From NCBI GenBank assembly GCA_963724385.1, contig CAVRUJ010000001.1, positions 1,116,001 to 1,180,000 on the forward strand: a stretch of DNA of 64,000 nt, read 5' to 3'. This stretch comes from DASXQK01 sp963724385 (GTDB taxonomy: Bacteria; Pseudomonadota; Alphaproteobacteria; Dongiales; Dongiaceae). The position numbers were made by a program, and so were the translations under genes. Position 1 is the first letter of the stretch. Each line of letters begins with the position of its first letter. Shown here in pieces: positions 19,068 to 27,068 of this stretch. The notes below the pieces were generated by a model. That model was not told the origin of the DNA, made no database searches, and saw only the letters and a list, made by a program, of their open reading frames with translations.

Positions 19068-20120
19068 TTGGACTTCCGCAGCGACAACGTCACCGGCGCG
19101 GCGCCGGAAATCCTGAAGGCGCTCGGCGAGGCGGCCGCCGGCACCGTCTCCTCCTATGGCGAGGATCCCATCACCGCCCGGGTCGAGGAGAAGCTCAAGG
19201 AGATCTTCGAATGCGATCTCGCCGCCTTTCCCGTGGCCACCGGCACGGCCGCCAATTCGCTCTCGCTTTCGCTGCTGTCGCCCGCCTGGGGCGCGATCTT
19301 CTGCCATGAGGGCGCGCATATCGCCGTGGACGAATGCGGCGCGCCGGAGTTCTACACCGGCGGCGCCAAGCTCATCGACCTGCCCGGCGCCGACGGGAAA
19401 CTGACCGCGTCCCAGCTCGCGGCGCTCATTCCCGGCGGCCTCGGCGTGGTGCATCACGCCCAGCCCGCGGCCATCAGCCTGACCCAGGCGACGGAAGCCG
19501 GGACCAGCTATCGCCCGGCCGAGGTGGCGGCGATCGCCGAGCTCGCCCATCGCCATGGCCTGCGTCTGCATATGGACGGCGCGCGCTTCGCCAATGCGCT
19601 GGCCTTCCTCAACGCGACCCCGGCCGAGATGACCTGGCGCGCCGGCGTCGACATCCTCTCCTTCGGCGCGACCAAGAACGGGGCGCTGGCGGCCGAGGCG
19701 GTGGTGATCTTCGACCGGAAGCTGGCCGAGGAGTTCGGCTTCCGGCGCAAGCGGGCTGGCCATCTCTTCTCCAAGATGCGCTTCCTTTCGGCCCAGCTCG
19801 ACGCCTATCTGACCGCCGACCTTTGGCTGACGAATGCGCGCCACGCCAACGCCATGGCCAAGCGCCTGGCCGAGGGCCTGGCAAGCGTGCCGGGTATCAG
19901 CCTCGCCCACCCGGTGGAAGCCAACGAGGTGTTCGCCGACCTGCCCGAAACGGCGATCCGCGGGCTGGAAGCCGACGGCTTCCGCTTCTACCGGTGGCTG
20001 GGCGAGGACAAGACGCGGCTTCGCCTGGTGACCGCCTTCAACACCAAGCCGGCCGACGTCGAGGCCTTCATCGCCTCGGCCAGGCGGCACGCGGCGAAGG
20101 CGAACGAGAGGGTGGCGTAG
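19068..20120 (+). CDS. ltaE: Low-specificity L-threonine aldolase family protein
   Basis: 350 residues, PLP fold type I. Cleaves threonine or other beta-hydroxy amino acids to glycine and an aldehyde. The N-terminus MDFRSDNVTGAAPEI and the EGAHI, LHMDGARFANA and FGATKNGAL motifs (PLP lysine Lys203) define the family. TTG at 19068 is taken as the start because AGGAGG lies 8 nt upstream and the canonical N-terminus begins there. Exact substrate preference cannot be deduced. Confidence 0.92.
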   Translation: MDFRSDNVTGAAPEILKALGEAAAGTVSSYGEDPITARVEEKLKEIFECDLAAFPVATGTAANSLSLSLLSPAWGAIFCHEGAHIAVDECGAPEFYTGGAKLIDLPGADGKLTASQLAALIPGGLGVVHHAQPAAISLTQATEAGTSYRPAEVAAIAELAHRHGLRLHMDGARFANALAFLNATPAEMTWRAGVDILSFGATKNGALAAEAVVIFDRKLAEEFGFRRKRAGHLFSKMRFLSAQLDAYLTADLWLTNARHANAMAKRLAEGLASVPGISLAHPVEANEVFADLPETAIRGLEADGFRFYRWLGEDKTRLRLVTAFNTKPADVEAFIASARRHAAKANERVA

Positions 20121-20123
20121 GGT

Positions 20124-20188
20124 GCCCTCGCCCGCATTTGGCGGGAGAGGGAAGGGGCCCATGGCGCAGCCATGGGAAGGGTGAGGGC
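20124..20188. repeat. CCCTCACC-armed palindromic element, copy 2
   Basis: Outer arms GCCCTCGCCC (20124-20133) and GGGTGAGGGC (20179-20188) pair with one mismatch and enclose a perfect stem CCCATGGC/GCCATGGG (20158-20165, 20169-20176). It has the same outer arms as the element at 1846-1953 but a different core, so it is a short member of the same repeat class. It begins just after the aldolase stop codon. Confidence 0.6.
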
Positions 20189-20262
20189 GGCAGAAGCTGC
20201 ACCCGAATCCACCTTGATCGCCTGAGGCGCCTCCGCTAAGAGAAGCGCCTCCGGCAGCACGG

Positions 20263-20338
20263 GTCCCCTTCGTCTAGTGGCCCAGGACACCGCCCTCTCA
20301 CGGCGGTAACAGGGGTTCAAATCCCCTAGGGGACGCCA
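20263..20338 (+). tRNA. tRNA-Glu (anticodon CTC)
   Basis: Complete cloverleaf: acceptor GTCCCCT/AGGGGAC, anticodon stem CCGCC/GGCGG with anticodon CTC at 20297-20299, T arm AGGGG TTCAAAT CCCCT, and an encoded CCA end (20336-20338). Its 3' end is repeated imperfectly at 23921-23938, marking it as the integration site of the following island. Confidence 0.97.
20321..20338 (+). repeat. attL: tRNA-Glu 3' end, left boundary of the island
   Basis: The last 18 bases of the tRNA gene (T-arm 3' strand, acceptor strand and CCA) match 23921-23938 at 17 of 18 positions. Integrases commonly use this part of a tRNA gene and leave such a duplication. Confidence 0.75.
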
Positions 20339-20619
20339 GTACAATCGCAAGTGCTGGGAATCGCTGGAAGATCAGCAAAATCAAGGGTTCTGCCCTACCT
20401 CCGCCAGACGCTATCCAGAGTTCGCTTGGCCTCGATCCTTCGCAGGGTGCATGATGCGATCTGGGCAAACCGTGCGATTCAGTGACTCGACCAGCCGGAA
20501 GTCACGCGCCGCTCGGCCTTCGGGATGCTGCAAGGTGATAGTCGCGAAGCCCCCCTTCCGACGACTGTCCCTGGTTTCTCGGCCCTCCTGCGTTTCGAGC
20601 GAGGAGGGCGGTCAACATC

Positions 20620-20799
20620 ATGGGTGCTCACGAGCGCAAACAGGCCGAGATGCAGAGCCGTGAGCTTCGGGCCGCATCGCGCCACCTTCTGGACCAGATC
20701 AAGACCACGACAGATGCCGAAGTGAGACGCAGGCTGGCCGAGCGGGCCTTTGAGCTTGCACAGCGGGCAGAGCAGTTGGAGCGAGACGAGCAGAGTTAG
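20620..20799 (+). CDS. Small charged helical protein, 59 residues
   Basis: A short frame beginning MGAHERKQAEMQSR and ending RAEQLERDEQS. It is almost wholly alpha-helical and rich in Arg, Glu and Ala, with a RRRLAERAFELAQRAEQL stretch typical of small uncharacterised alphaproteobacterial proteins. AGGAGG lies 12 nt upstream, slightly long spacing. Two overlapping frames on the same strand read as low-complexity noise, whereas this one has a coherent protein composition. Function unknown. Confidence 0.55.
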   Translation: MGAHERKQAEMQSRELRAASRHLLDQIKTTTDAEVRRRLAERAFELAQRAEQLERDEQS

Positions 20800-21035
20800 C
20801 GGCCTCGCAGCGGCCACTGCTTGATCCTGCTTCGGAGGGCGCCCGGTCGTCAGGCGGCCAATCGTACCTTGCGGGCTATGGTGAGGCTCGCAGCGTGGCT
20901 GGCCGATGATCTGAAGGCCGGTGCAGGGCATAGGGGGAAACCCTCCGCCACAAGTCGCGGCTGACCCAGCGGAATTTTGTGGTGGATTTTCTACAGTGCC
21001 GACAGGTTGCCTCAGCCAATAGAACCGGTACGCCG

Positions 21036-21629
21036 CTAGGTCACCGTTGGCCGCTTCACTGCCGTCACACCGACCACCGCCCACTGCGCAATGACTGCGA
21101 CGACCATGATCCCCGCGAAGACCACCATCGCGTCACCGAATGCGGACCGTCCAAAGACGATCATCGAACCCGCAACGATGTAGCCAAGCTCCATGAAGAA
21201 GATTGGTGTGCTCGAACCGATGTTGTTTTCCCGCTGCGCCATGTATGTCCACGGAGCGGTAGCAACAGCGTAAGACCACAGTACCATGGGAATCAGCATT
21301 GCTTCTGTCGAAACCCTTGCCATAGAAGACTGGAGTACAATCCCACACCAGAAGGTAATTAGCGCGTACAGGTAAATGAGTGCTGGCAACGCAAAGATCG
21401 CGCCAAGCACTCTGTATCCTTTTTCCAACAGCCACGCCGAGGGCATACCGAGTGCGATCTGCGGCATCATCGCGATGGCTATGGCGAAATGTGCGCCGAA
21501 CATCACGGCGACGCCTATCCCAATGGCTCCCCATTGCCCAAGGATCGCAAGCCAGATTGCTGCAACCACACCGCCAAGCATGTTTAGGATGAAAAACGGC
21601 ATCATCAGGATAGAAACTAGAGCAGCCAT
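21036..21629 (-). CDS. Integral membrane protein, unknown family
   Basis: 197 residues with about five or six hydrophobic segments (starting MAALVSILMMPFFILNMLGG) and short loops with few charged residues. A GGGGGA purine run lies just upstream of the ATG. It is transcribed opposite to the neighbouring operon; the two starts are 263 bp apart with an AT-richer regulatory gap between them. I recognise no family. In this position it could be the membrane component of the island's cargo, but no sequence feature proves it. Confidence 0.7.
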   Translation of the reverse strand: MAALVSILMMPFFILNMLGGVVAAIWLAILGQWGAIGIGVAVMFGAHFAIAIAMMPQIALGMPSAWLLEKGYRVLGAIFALPALIYLYALITFWCGIVLQSSMARVSTEAMLIPMVLWSYAVATAPWTYMAQRENNIGSSTPIFFMELGYIVAGSMIVFGRSAFGDAMVVFAGIMVVAVIAQWAVVGVTAVKRPTVT

Positions 21630-21892
21630 TCATCCCCCCACTGGTCCTCTTAAACATCCAGTACGTCACGTGCAGACCAATCCTAATCCCGAATTTTTGG
21701 CTGCACCAAGGAGCCTCGTTCTGGCAGGAATCTCCCGGTTGGTTCTCAGATGAGGCACCGATCAACAACCTACTGAACCTGCTTTAAGTCCATAAGCCGT
21801 GTCTATCGAGGGTGTGAACCGTCGTCGGATGGCGTTCTTGCTATGTTCCCACCGGTGAGGTACGGTAGTTGCGACCACGATCGGAGGTCAAC

Positions 21893-22219
21893 ATGGCTGA
21901 CAAGGACTGGCTGTCGGTGGTGGACGACTATTTCTACTCGTTCAGAACTGGTGCGGAACTTGTGCTTGCCGAGGGGTGTATCAGCGGACGAGTTCCCGAG
22001 GCGGTGGCAGGCTGCGTGAGCATCGAGCGAGAGCTTGCCCACCGCATCGTGGAGAACGATGGAGGCACCAGCGAAGTCTACCGAGGGGCGCTGACGGTGG
22101 CCGGCGTGCGGTACAACTTCGAGTGTCGGCTCTTCATCGACAGCGACGGCAGTCACTTCGTCGCGGATGTGCCGAGGTTCGAGCCGGTCGAGTGGTCAGC
22201 AGGGATGCAGGTGGCATGA
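21893..22219 (+). CDS. Island operon gene 1: hypothetical protein, 108 residues
   Basis: An acidic small protein (MADKDWLSVVDDYFYSF) with an alternating hydrophobic pattern suggesting an alpha/beta fold; no motif recognised. GGAGG sits 5 nt before the ATG. Its stop overlaps the next ATG in an ATGA arrangement, so gene 2 is translationally coupled. The sequence is less GC-rich than the flanking housekeeping genes. Confidence 0.7.
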   Translation: MADKDWLSVVDDYFYSFRTGAELVLAEGCISGRVPEAVAGCVSIERELAHRIVENDGGTSEVYRGALTVAGVRYNFECRLFIDSDGSHFVADVPRFEPVEWSAGMQVA

Positions 22220-23172
22220 CGAATCGCAAACCCAAGCCGCGTAAGCGGGCGAAGACCTCGGAGGACGCCTGCACAATCCCGCCGCCGCCCAAATATGACG
22301 TATTGGCAGGACTTCTTTTCAATCGTGATCCCCATGGCGAGATTGCCATTCGTGACTACGTAGAGTGGCAAGCGTCTGACGAAAAGGTGACTCACCTTGA
22401 GATGGTGACGACCGAGGCAATCGGCGCGACGAAGTACCATGCTTGGTTGGTTCACACCGACAAGAGCAAGTGGTGGGTGATTACCCCAATGACCAATCTG
22501 TACTCATTGGAGCTATTTCCAAGCCTGGACTACACCATCACCTTTCATGCTGGGATCATTGCAAGGACGATGACACGACGTGAAGCGCGGCTGCCGGCAC
22601 GAGAAAAAGCATTGTTGGCCGCAGCATGGCGCAAATGGGAACAAGCGGCTACGGCGCTGGACGAGGCTGAGGAGGCTGAAGAATTTCAAGCCGTCGGGAT
22701 GCGTTGTCGAGAGTCCCTGGTCGCCATGGTGAAAACATTGTCAGGTCCGAGCATGGTGGAAGCTGGGAAGCTTGCCCCAAAAGCGGCGGATGTCGTTGCT
22801 TGGTCCGAATTGATCGCGAACCACATCGCGTACGGTGCCAGCGCGCAATCGGTTCGGGCTTATCTCAAGTCAGAAGCCAAGGAGTGCTGGCAATTAGTTG
22901 GGTGGCTCACACATGGTGCCAGCGCAGTCAGGCATGACGCCGAGATTGCGATTGAAGCTACTCAGCATGTGCTCGCGACCTTTGGTACGGCCCAATTGCG
23001 GCACCAATTCGGGGTGCCCGACAAATGCCCTCAGTGTGGGTCCTTGCAAATTCGCCTGTTGCACCCGGAGCCGCCGGGAGACGGACTAGACCCAATTTCA
23101 GCTTGCGTGGCGTGCGGCTGGGTTCGCGAAGCCGCAGCGGTTGAGCAAATGTCCCGTCGGAAGCCACATTGA
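22216..23172 (+). CDS. Island operon gene 2: 318-residue protein with C-terminal zinc ribbon
   Basis: Basic, proline-rich N-terminus (residues 1-26); a beta-rich region about 27-115 (aromatic-rich around KYHAWLVHTDKSKWWVI); a helical centre about 120-265 with a heptad-like acidic stretch near 148-158; and a four-cysteine zinc ribbon with Cys271, Cys274, Cys297 and Cys300 in CPQC and CVAC. The helical centre (RCRESLVAMVKTL) might be HEPN-like, but no clear RX4-6H motif is seen, so this is only a suggestion. Family unknown. Coupled to gene 1 and 23 nt before the Abi-alpha gene. Confidence 0.75.
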   Translation: MTNRKPKPRKRAKTSEDACTIPPPPKYDVLAGLLFNRDPHGEIAIRDYVEWQASDEKVTHLEMVTTEAIGATKYHAWLVHTDKSKWWVITPMTNLYSLELFPSLDYTITFHAGIIARTMTRREARLPAREKALLAAAWRKWEQAATALDEAEEAEEFQAVGMRCRESLVAMVKTLSGPSMVEAGKLAPKAADVVAWSELIANHIAYGASAQSVRAYLKSEAKECWQLVGWLTHGASAVRHDAEIAIEATQHVLATFGTAQLRHQFGVPDKCPQCGSLQIRLLHPEPPGDGLDPISACVACGWVREAAAVEQMSRRKPH

Positions 23173-23195
23173 TTGTCTCATTGTAGGAGCCTCGC

Positions 23196-23828
23196 TTGTC
23201 TGGCGATGACTTATTGATCCCAGTTTCAGACGAGCAGGCCAAACTCGGGCAAAAGGCGCTGGAGGTACTGTCGGAGTTTGGCGGCTTCCTACGACAGGTA
23301 CTCGGGACAGTGCCCGAGGACTTGGTTGGGTTGTGCGGCGGTGACTGGTTGAAGGTTCGGCGCGCGCAGAACTTCGCGGCTATGCTGAACAAGTCGAGGG
23401 ATCACCTGCGAAAGCGCGGCGTACGCGAGCCGCAGCCTGCCAATCTCAAGGTTGCGCTGCCGATCTTCGAGGCGGCTGCGAATGAGGGGCGCGAGGAGCT
23501 ACAGGATATTTGGGCGCGCCTGTTGGCGACTGCAGCCGATCCGAAACGAGCGGGGCAGGTGCGTTCGGAGTTCATTGAAATAGCACGCCAGATGGAGCCA
23601 CTAGACGCGACGGTGTTGTTAGAGATGCAGAAGCGAGTCAGGCCAAGTCCAACTGTGCGAGAGCACTTCGCCAAATCCTTAGGAAAGCCTATCGACGAAG
23701 TCGAGCTAAGTCTAAGCAACCTCTATCAGTTGGGCCTCACATTGGATACCAACGTGACGCCACTCAGCACGGCGCCGTCGATCTTCACGGTGAAGGGCCG
23801 GGAATTTATGCGCGCGGTCAACGATTGA
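23196..23828 (+). CDS. Island operon gene 3: Abi-alpha family protein (DUF4393)
   Basis: 210 residues, mainly helical. The central block from LKVRRAQNFAAMLNK through EELQDIWARLLATAADP to FIEIARQMEPLDATVLLEM matches the Abi-alpha/DUF4393 pattern: a conserved Trp-Ala-x-Leu-Leu-Ala after an acidic helix, then a Leu/Pro-Leu-Asp-Ala segment. The family is associated with abortive infection against phage, but the mechanism is not established. The start is TTG at 23196 with AGGAG 6-7 nt upstream. The C-terminal third looks winged-helix-like (a short beta pair around 190-200). Last gene of the operon, about 90 bp before the right att site. Confidence 0.8.
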   Translation: MSGDDLLIPVSDEQAKLGQKALEVLSEFGGFLRQVLGTVPEDLVGLCGGDWLKVRRAQNFAAMLNKSRDHLRKRGVREPQPANLKVALPIFEAAANEGREELQDIWARLLATAADPKRAGQVRSEFIEIARQMEPLDATVLLEMQKRVRPSPTVREHFAKSLGKPIDEVELSLSNLYQLGLTLDTNVTPLSTAPSIFTVKGREFMRAVND

Positions 23829-23920
23829 CAATTTCCCGAGGGGCCAAGGGTGGTACAAGCCCACCCGAGCGTAGGGCCAGAAACTCCTTATTTTTCGGGC
23901 TTTCCTCACAGATTCCTCGC

Positions 23921-23938
23921 ATCCCTTAGGGGACGCCA
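23921..23938 (+). repeat. attR: near-copy of the tRNA-Glu 3' end
   Basis: Differs from 20321-20338 by a single C-to-T at the sixth position. It lies in a GC-poor stretch outside any gene and defines the right boundary of the island. Confidence 0.75.
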
Positions 23939-24082
23939 ATTAAGTCAAAGCGCCGGTGGAAACGCCGCTGACGTAGTCCAATTGTGATCCAACAATTGAA
24001 GCGCCCGAGGCTGGTGGGCCTTGCACGTTTACTCGGCAGACCGGCATCGCCTTCGCGGCCCGCTCGGACTGTGCGCGGTACA

Positions 24083-24184
24083 CAATCGATCCGCCAATCA
24101 CGTGCGTGGCTTCGCTAGATGCGGAGCCTCACAAACAGTCTTGATGGCTCTCAACGTGCGTTCCGTGCGCCGCCGAACCAGCCG
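24083..24184 (-). pseudogene. Degenerate C-terminal fragment of an SRPBCC-type gene, copy C
   Basis: On the minus strand it encodes RLVRRRTERTLRAIKTVCEA and a short tail ending KPRT, matching the last 35 or so residues of the intact gene at 28335-28841 and its first 20 bases of downstream sequence, with a 6-nt insertion and many substitutions. No start or upstream domain remains. Confidence 0.6.
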
Positions 24185-24200
24185 TTGAGCCTCCCGGAGC

Positions 24201-25088
24201 TCAGCCCCGGTGCCGCCCCAGGAAGTCCTTGAGCGCCGCGAAGTAGCTTTCCGGCTCCTCGAAGAACGGCGTGTGGGAGCTGTTGGGGAATACCTTGATT
24301 TCCGCATTGGGAAGAATCCGGTGCATCTCGGCCGCCACCGGCGGGGCAACCTCGTCATGCAGCCCCGTGACCAGCAGAACGGGTTGAGTCATCCGCTTCA
24401 GATCTTGAACGATATTCACATCCTTGAGCCGGCCGACGCAGGTGAACTCGTTCGGACCCCACATCGTGTCGTAGATGTCCATGTTCACGCCAGCCAGCGA
24501 GCGCTGGAGGGGCGCCGGCCAATCGGAAAGGCGGCAGACATGCCGATAGTTCAGGATGTTGACCGCGCCCTGGTACTCGGGATGATTCGTCGTCCCGTCG
24601 GCCTCGCGCCGGGCCATCATGGCGACGGTTTCGGCCCCCAGTGCGCTGCGCAGCCGCTCCAGATGGGCGAGATGCAGGGGGATGTTGGCGACGCCGTTGG
24701 CCGAGGTGAAGGTCTTGACCGCTTTGGGATAGGCGAGAGCGTAAGCGAAGCCCAGCGTGCCGCCCCAGGACTGGCCCAGCATATGCATGGAGTCCAACCC
24801 GAGAGCCCGGCGAACGGTCTCGACCTCCTCGACGAACCTCTCGACGGTCCACAGGCCGAGATCCTTCGGATGGTCCGAAGCGCCGGTGCCAAGCTGGTCG
24901 TGGATGACGACGCGATAACCGTCGTCGGCCAGCCGGCTGTGGCTGTCGCGCACGTAGTCGCAGGGCAGGCCCGGTCCGCCACTCATGCAGAACAGCGTTT
25001 CCGGTCCCTTGCCGAAGCTGTAGACCACAACCTCGTGGCCATCCACGCGCACGCGTCTGGTCTCATCGGGCTGGCGCTCCTTCGTCAT
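24201..25088 (-). CDS. Proline iminopeptidase-family alpha/beta hydrolase
   Basis: 295 residues. The nucleophile elbow GQSWGG (Ser107), the oxyanion region MSGGPGLPCDYV, the late Asp in TGLHDEVAPP and the His in NSSHTPFFEEPE give a complete triad in the order expected for peptidase family S33. Such enzymes release N-terminal residues or act as broad amidases and esterases. No signal peptide, so cytoplasmic. It lies between two degenerate copies of the SRPBCC gene 3' end. Confidence 0.88.
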   Translation of the reverse strand: MTKERQPDETRRVRVDGHEVVVYSFGKGPETLFCMSGGPGLPCDYVRDSHSRLADDGYRVVIHDQLGTGASDHPKDLGLWTVERFVEEVETVRRALGLDSMHMLGQSWGGTLGFAYALAYPKAVKTFTSANGVANIPLHLAHLERLRSALGAETVAMMARREADGTTNHPEYQGAVNILNYRHVCRLSDWPAPLQRSLAGVNMDIYDTMWGPNEFTCVGRLKDVNIVQDLKRMTQPVLLVTGLHDEVAPPVAAEMHRILPNAEIKVFPNSSHTPFFEEPESYFAALKDFLGRHRG

Positions 25089-25208
25089 GTCCGCTCTCCA
25101 TTCTCAATCGTGATCTTGGCCGCGTTTCGGCCGATGCGATGAAATCGCCGCGATCCGGCTCTTGCGGACCCATAGTACAGCATCACGCTTCTGCGTCGTC
25201 ACAGTCCC

Positions 25209-25401
25209 GGCGCGCGATCGATGCGCCAATCATATGCCCGGCTTCGCCAGAGCCTCGCAGACGGTCTTAAGGGCTCGCAAAGTTCGTTCGGTGCGCTGCC
25301 GGGTAAACCAGGCGCCGGCTACTCCGGACGCCCGTGCCGTTATGGTGAACGCGAGCCGCGTCCCGTTGCCGGATTCGGTCAGTTCGCCGCTCTCTTCGGA
25401 G
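25209..25401 (-). pseudogene. C-terminal fragment of an SRPBCC-type gene, copy B
   Basis: About 190 bp nearly identical to the 3' end of the intact gene at 28335-28841, including the bases just after its stop. The frame remains open (SEESGELTESGNGTRLAFTI and onward to EALAKPGI), but similarity ends abruptly upstream of SEESG and there is no N-terminal domain. The remainder of the gap at 25089-25208 holds nothing recognisable. Confidence 0.7.
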
Positions 25402-25458
25402 AGCAGGATCACCCCAGCAGGTTCGCGACCAATCCAAGGGTGTTCGAGAGAGCAAGTG

Positions 25459-25674
25459 TCACGGGAAGAACCAGATCACAAGGACGATGCCGACGATCAA
25501 CGCCAGACACCACGCTCCGCCCACCACGACTTTGGCCTTTGTGATAGCCCTCTCGGTGGTCCTCCCAGGGCGTAGGCTGCCGCGATACCGGGTCACGGAT
25601 TGGATCACGACGTTGAGGCCCGCAACGCCAACGATGGCCAATACAAGTCCCACAATGAATGCGGCGAAGCGCAA
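25459..25674 (-). CDS. Small two-span membrane protein
   Basis: 71 residues. Hydrophobic helices at about 3-25 and 50-70 are joined by a basic loop (YRGSLRPGRTTERAITKAK). TTG start with GGAG 7 nt upstream. No family recognised. The antiparallel frame over the same bases has no such organisation. Position beside the fragment at 25209 is probably coincidental. Confidence 0.6.
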   Translation of the reverse strand: MRFAAFIVGLVLAIVGVAGLNVVIQSVTRYRGSLRPGRTTERAITKAKVVVGGAWCLALIVGIVLVIWFFP

Positions 25675-25787
25675 GCCTTAACTCCGTGCACCTTGAGGGA
25701 GCAATGATACCCTAGAAGGCCCAAGCAATCGGCCAGCTTGGATCAAAGTGAGTCGCATACGGCTTGAGGAAGAAGCGGAAAAATACC

Positions 25788-26369
25788 CTATGGCCTATCG
25801 GGCGGCAGATGATGCTTGCCGATCAAGATGACCGAACTCGCCTGAGGCCCCTTCTCGCCTTCGCCCGGGTGGATGGCAAAACGCACCTCGTCTCCCGCCG
25901 CGAGCTTGTCGAAGCCTTCGCCCTTGACCGCATTGCGATGGAAGTAGACTTCCGTTCCGTCGCTTGCGTCGATGAAACCATAGCCCTCCTCGGCGATCAG
26001 GCTGGCGATCCTGCCATGGCCCGGAACCTCATGAGTCTTGATATCTCCGCGCTGGCGGCGAGCATGGTCCTCAAGTTGCCGGCGCACCGCATCGAAGCAG
26101 TCGTGCACCGCGACCAAAATGTCCTCGTGAGCCTGGTGCTCGGGCGGATCGCGCTTCACCACAATCTCCCTACCGGGAACATTCAGGTCGACGCGAATAT
26201 GATAAAGGCGACCCTCCCGATGATGCCGCCCGGGCTCCTCGATCATGACATGGCAGCTGATGATGCCATTGTAGAATTGCTCAAGCTCCTCGACGCGCTC
26301 CCGAACCTTGGCCTCCACGGCCGGGGCCGAATCGAGATTACGGAAGGTGATCTGAACTGGTACCTGCAC
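25788..26369 (-). CDS. HPF/RaiA-type ribosome-associated domain fused to a cold-shock domain
   Basis: 193 residues. Residues 1-105 follow the hibernation-factor pattern (MQVPVQITFRNLD, then VEELEQFYNGIISCHVMIEE and the VDLNVPGREIVVKRDPP strand). Residues about 117-183 are a cold-shock domain with YGFIDASDG (RNP1-like) and VYFHRNAV (RNP2-like). It probably binds ribosomes and RNA under stress. GTG start with AGGAGG 6 nt upstream. Grouped with the GlsB gene (36 nt upstream) and a slipin, a likely stress set. Canonical long HPFs have a different C-terminal domain, so this fusion is a distinct architecture. Confidence 0.88.
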   Translation of the reverse strand: MQVPVQITFRNLDSAPAVEAKVRERVEELEQFYNGIISCHVMIEEPGRHHREGRLYHIRVDLNVPGREIVVKRDPPEHQAHEDILVAVHDCFDAVRRQLEDHARRQRGDIKTHEVPGHGRIASLIAEEGYGFIDASDGTEVYFHRNAVKGEGFDKLAAGDEVRFAIHPGEGEKGPQASSVILIGKHHLPPDRP

Positions 26370-26405
26370 GAGCGACCTCCTGTTTGAACGGTTATCCGCC
26401 TACAG

Positions 26406-26669
26406 CTACCATCGACCGCGGCCTCGAACGAGCCTAAGAGCAATCAGAAGCAGGACGGCGCCAACCGTGGCCGTGATGATCGCGTCCACCATGCCGACGC
26501 CAAGGTGGATGCCTATGCGGGGTAGCAACCAACTGCCGATCAGGGCACCGACAATTCCGATGCACACATCGGCGATGAGACCAAATCCCGTACCGCGAAC
26601 GAGTTGGCCAGCGAGCCATCCTGCGATCAGACCGACTACCAGAATGACAAGAATGCTTTCACCGGACAT
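26406..26669 (-). CDS. GlsB/YeaQ/YmgE-family membrane protein
   Basis: 87 residues, three hydrophobic helices, with the transglycosylase-associated (GlsB/YeaQ) pattern GLIAGWLAGQLVRG and IVGALIGSWLL. Small inner-membrane protein of unknown biochemical role, usually stress-induced. GGAGGGA lies upstream of the ATG. Probably cotranscribed with the HPF-cold-shock gene downstream. Confidence 0.88.
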   Translation of the reverse strand: MSGESILVILVVGLIAGWLAGQLVRGTGFGLIADVCIGIVGALIGSWLLPRIGIHLGVGMVDAIITATVGAVLLLIALRLVRGRGRW

Positions 26670-27068
26670 GGAAGTCCCTCCCTAACGGTCAAGCGGGTTG
26701 CCTTGAACCGACATGCTCAAAATGAGCAGCGATCGGTGTGAACGATATCACTGTGCTGCGGCACTAAGAAGACGAGAGGTGGTTCCTGGGACGCCATATT
26801 GAGTGATCGCCAGAGCGAGGAGCCCCTTCAATCGGGATCCCCAGGGGAGCGGTTCTTCTCTTCCGAATAATTGCCATTTTCCCGTGACTTTCTCCAGGAT
26901 GAAGCCGCCCAGTTTGACCGAGAAGGTAACGCCATTGACGGAGAACGCTGCGCTCTCGGCGGTGGGGCAGAAAGCGGTCTGGAGCGGCAGAGCGAAGATG
27001 CCGCTGATCGCGAGACGACCTGGATCACTGAGGCACGGCGGATTTCAGCACGCCACGCGGTCGTCCGG
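26670..27068. other. Intergenic stretch without a supported gene
   Basis: Lies between the GlsB and slipin genes. Short frames on both strands have skewed composition and no family resemblance. A small hairpin TGCTCA-AAA-TGAGCA (26714-26728) near the left end could belong to the GlsB promoter region. Nothing else is recognisable. Confidence 0.5.

Larger units (their letters stand above)
20339..23920. mobile_element. Small tRNA-Glu-associated genomic island without a visible integrase
   Basis: The segment between the tRNA 3' end and its near-copy is visibly more AT-rich than the flanks. It encodes a 59-residue small protein, an inward-facing integral membrane protein, and a tightly packed three-gene operon ending in an Abi-alpha (DUF4393) protein. 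No recombinase, transposase or phage structural gene is recognisable, so it is either a remnant or a passenger moved by an integrase in trans. About 280 bp at the left end (20339-20619) and about 235 bp at 20800-21035 show no supported gene. Confidence 0.7.

Noticed and set aside
20451..20725. Two overlapping short frames near the left end of the island
   Set aside because: Arg/Ser-rich noise; the 59-residue frame at 20620 explains the region better.
20339..23920. Integrated prophage
   Set aside because: Only about 3.6 kb, no structural, lysis or integrase genes; a small island is the simpler reading.
25764..26387. 207-residue frame opposite the HPF-cold-shock gene
   Set aside because: Antisense shadow; the minus-strand gene has clear domains.
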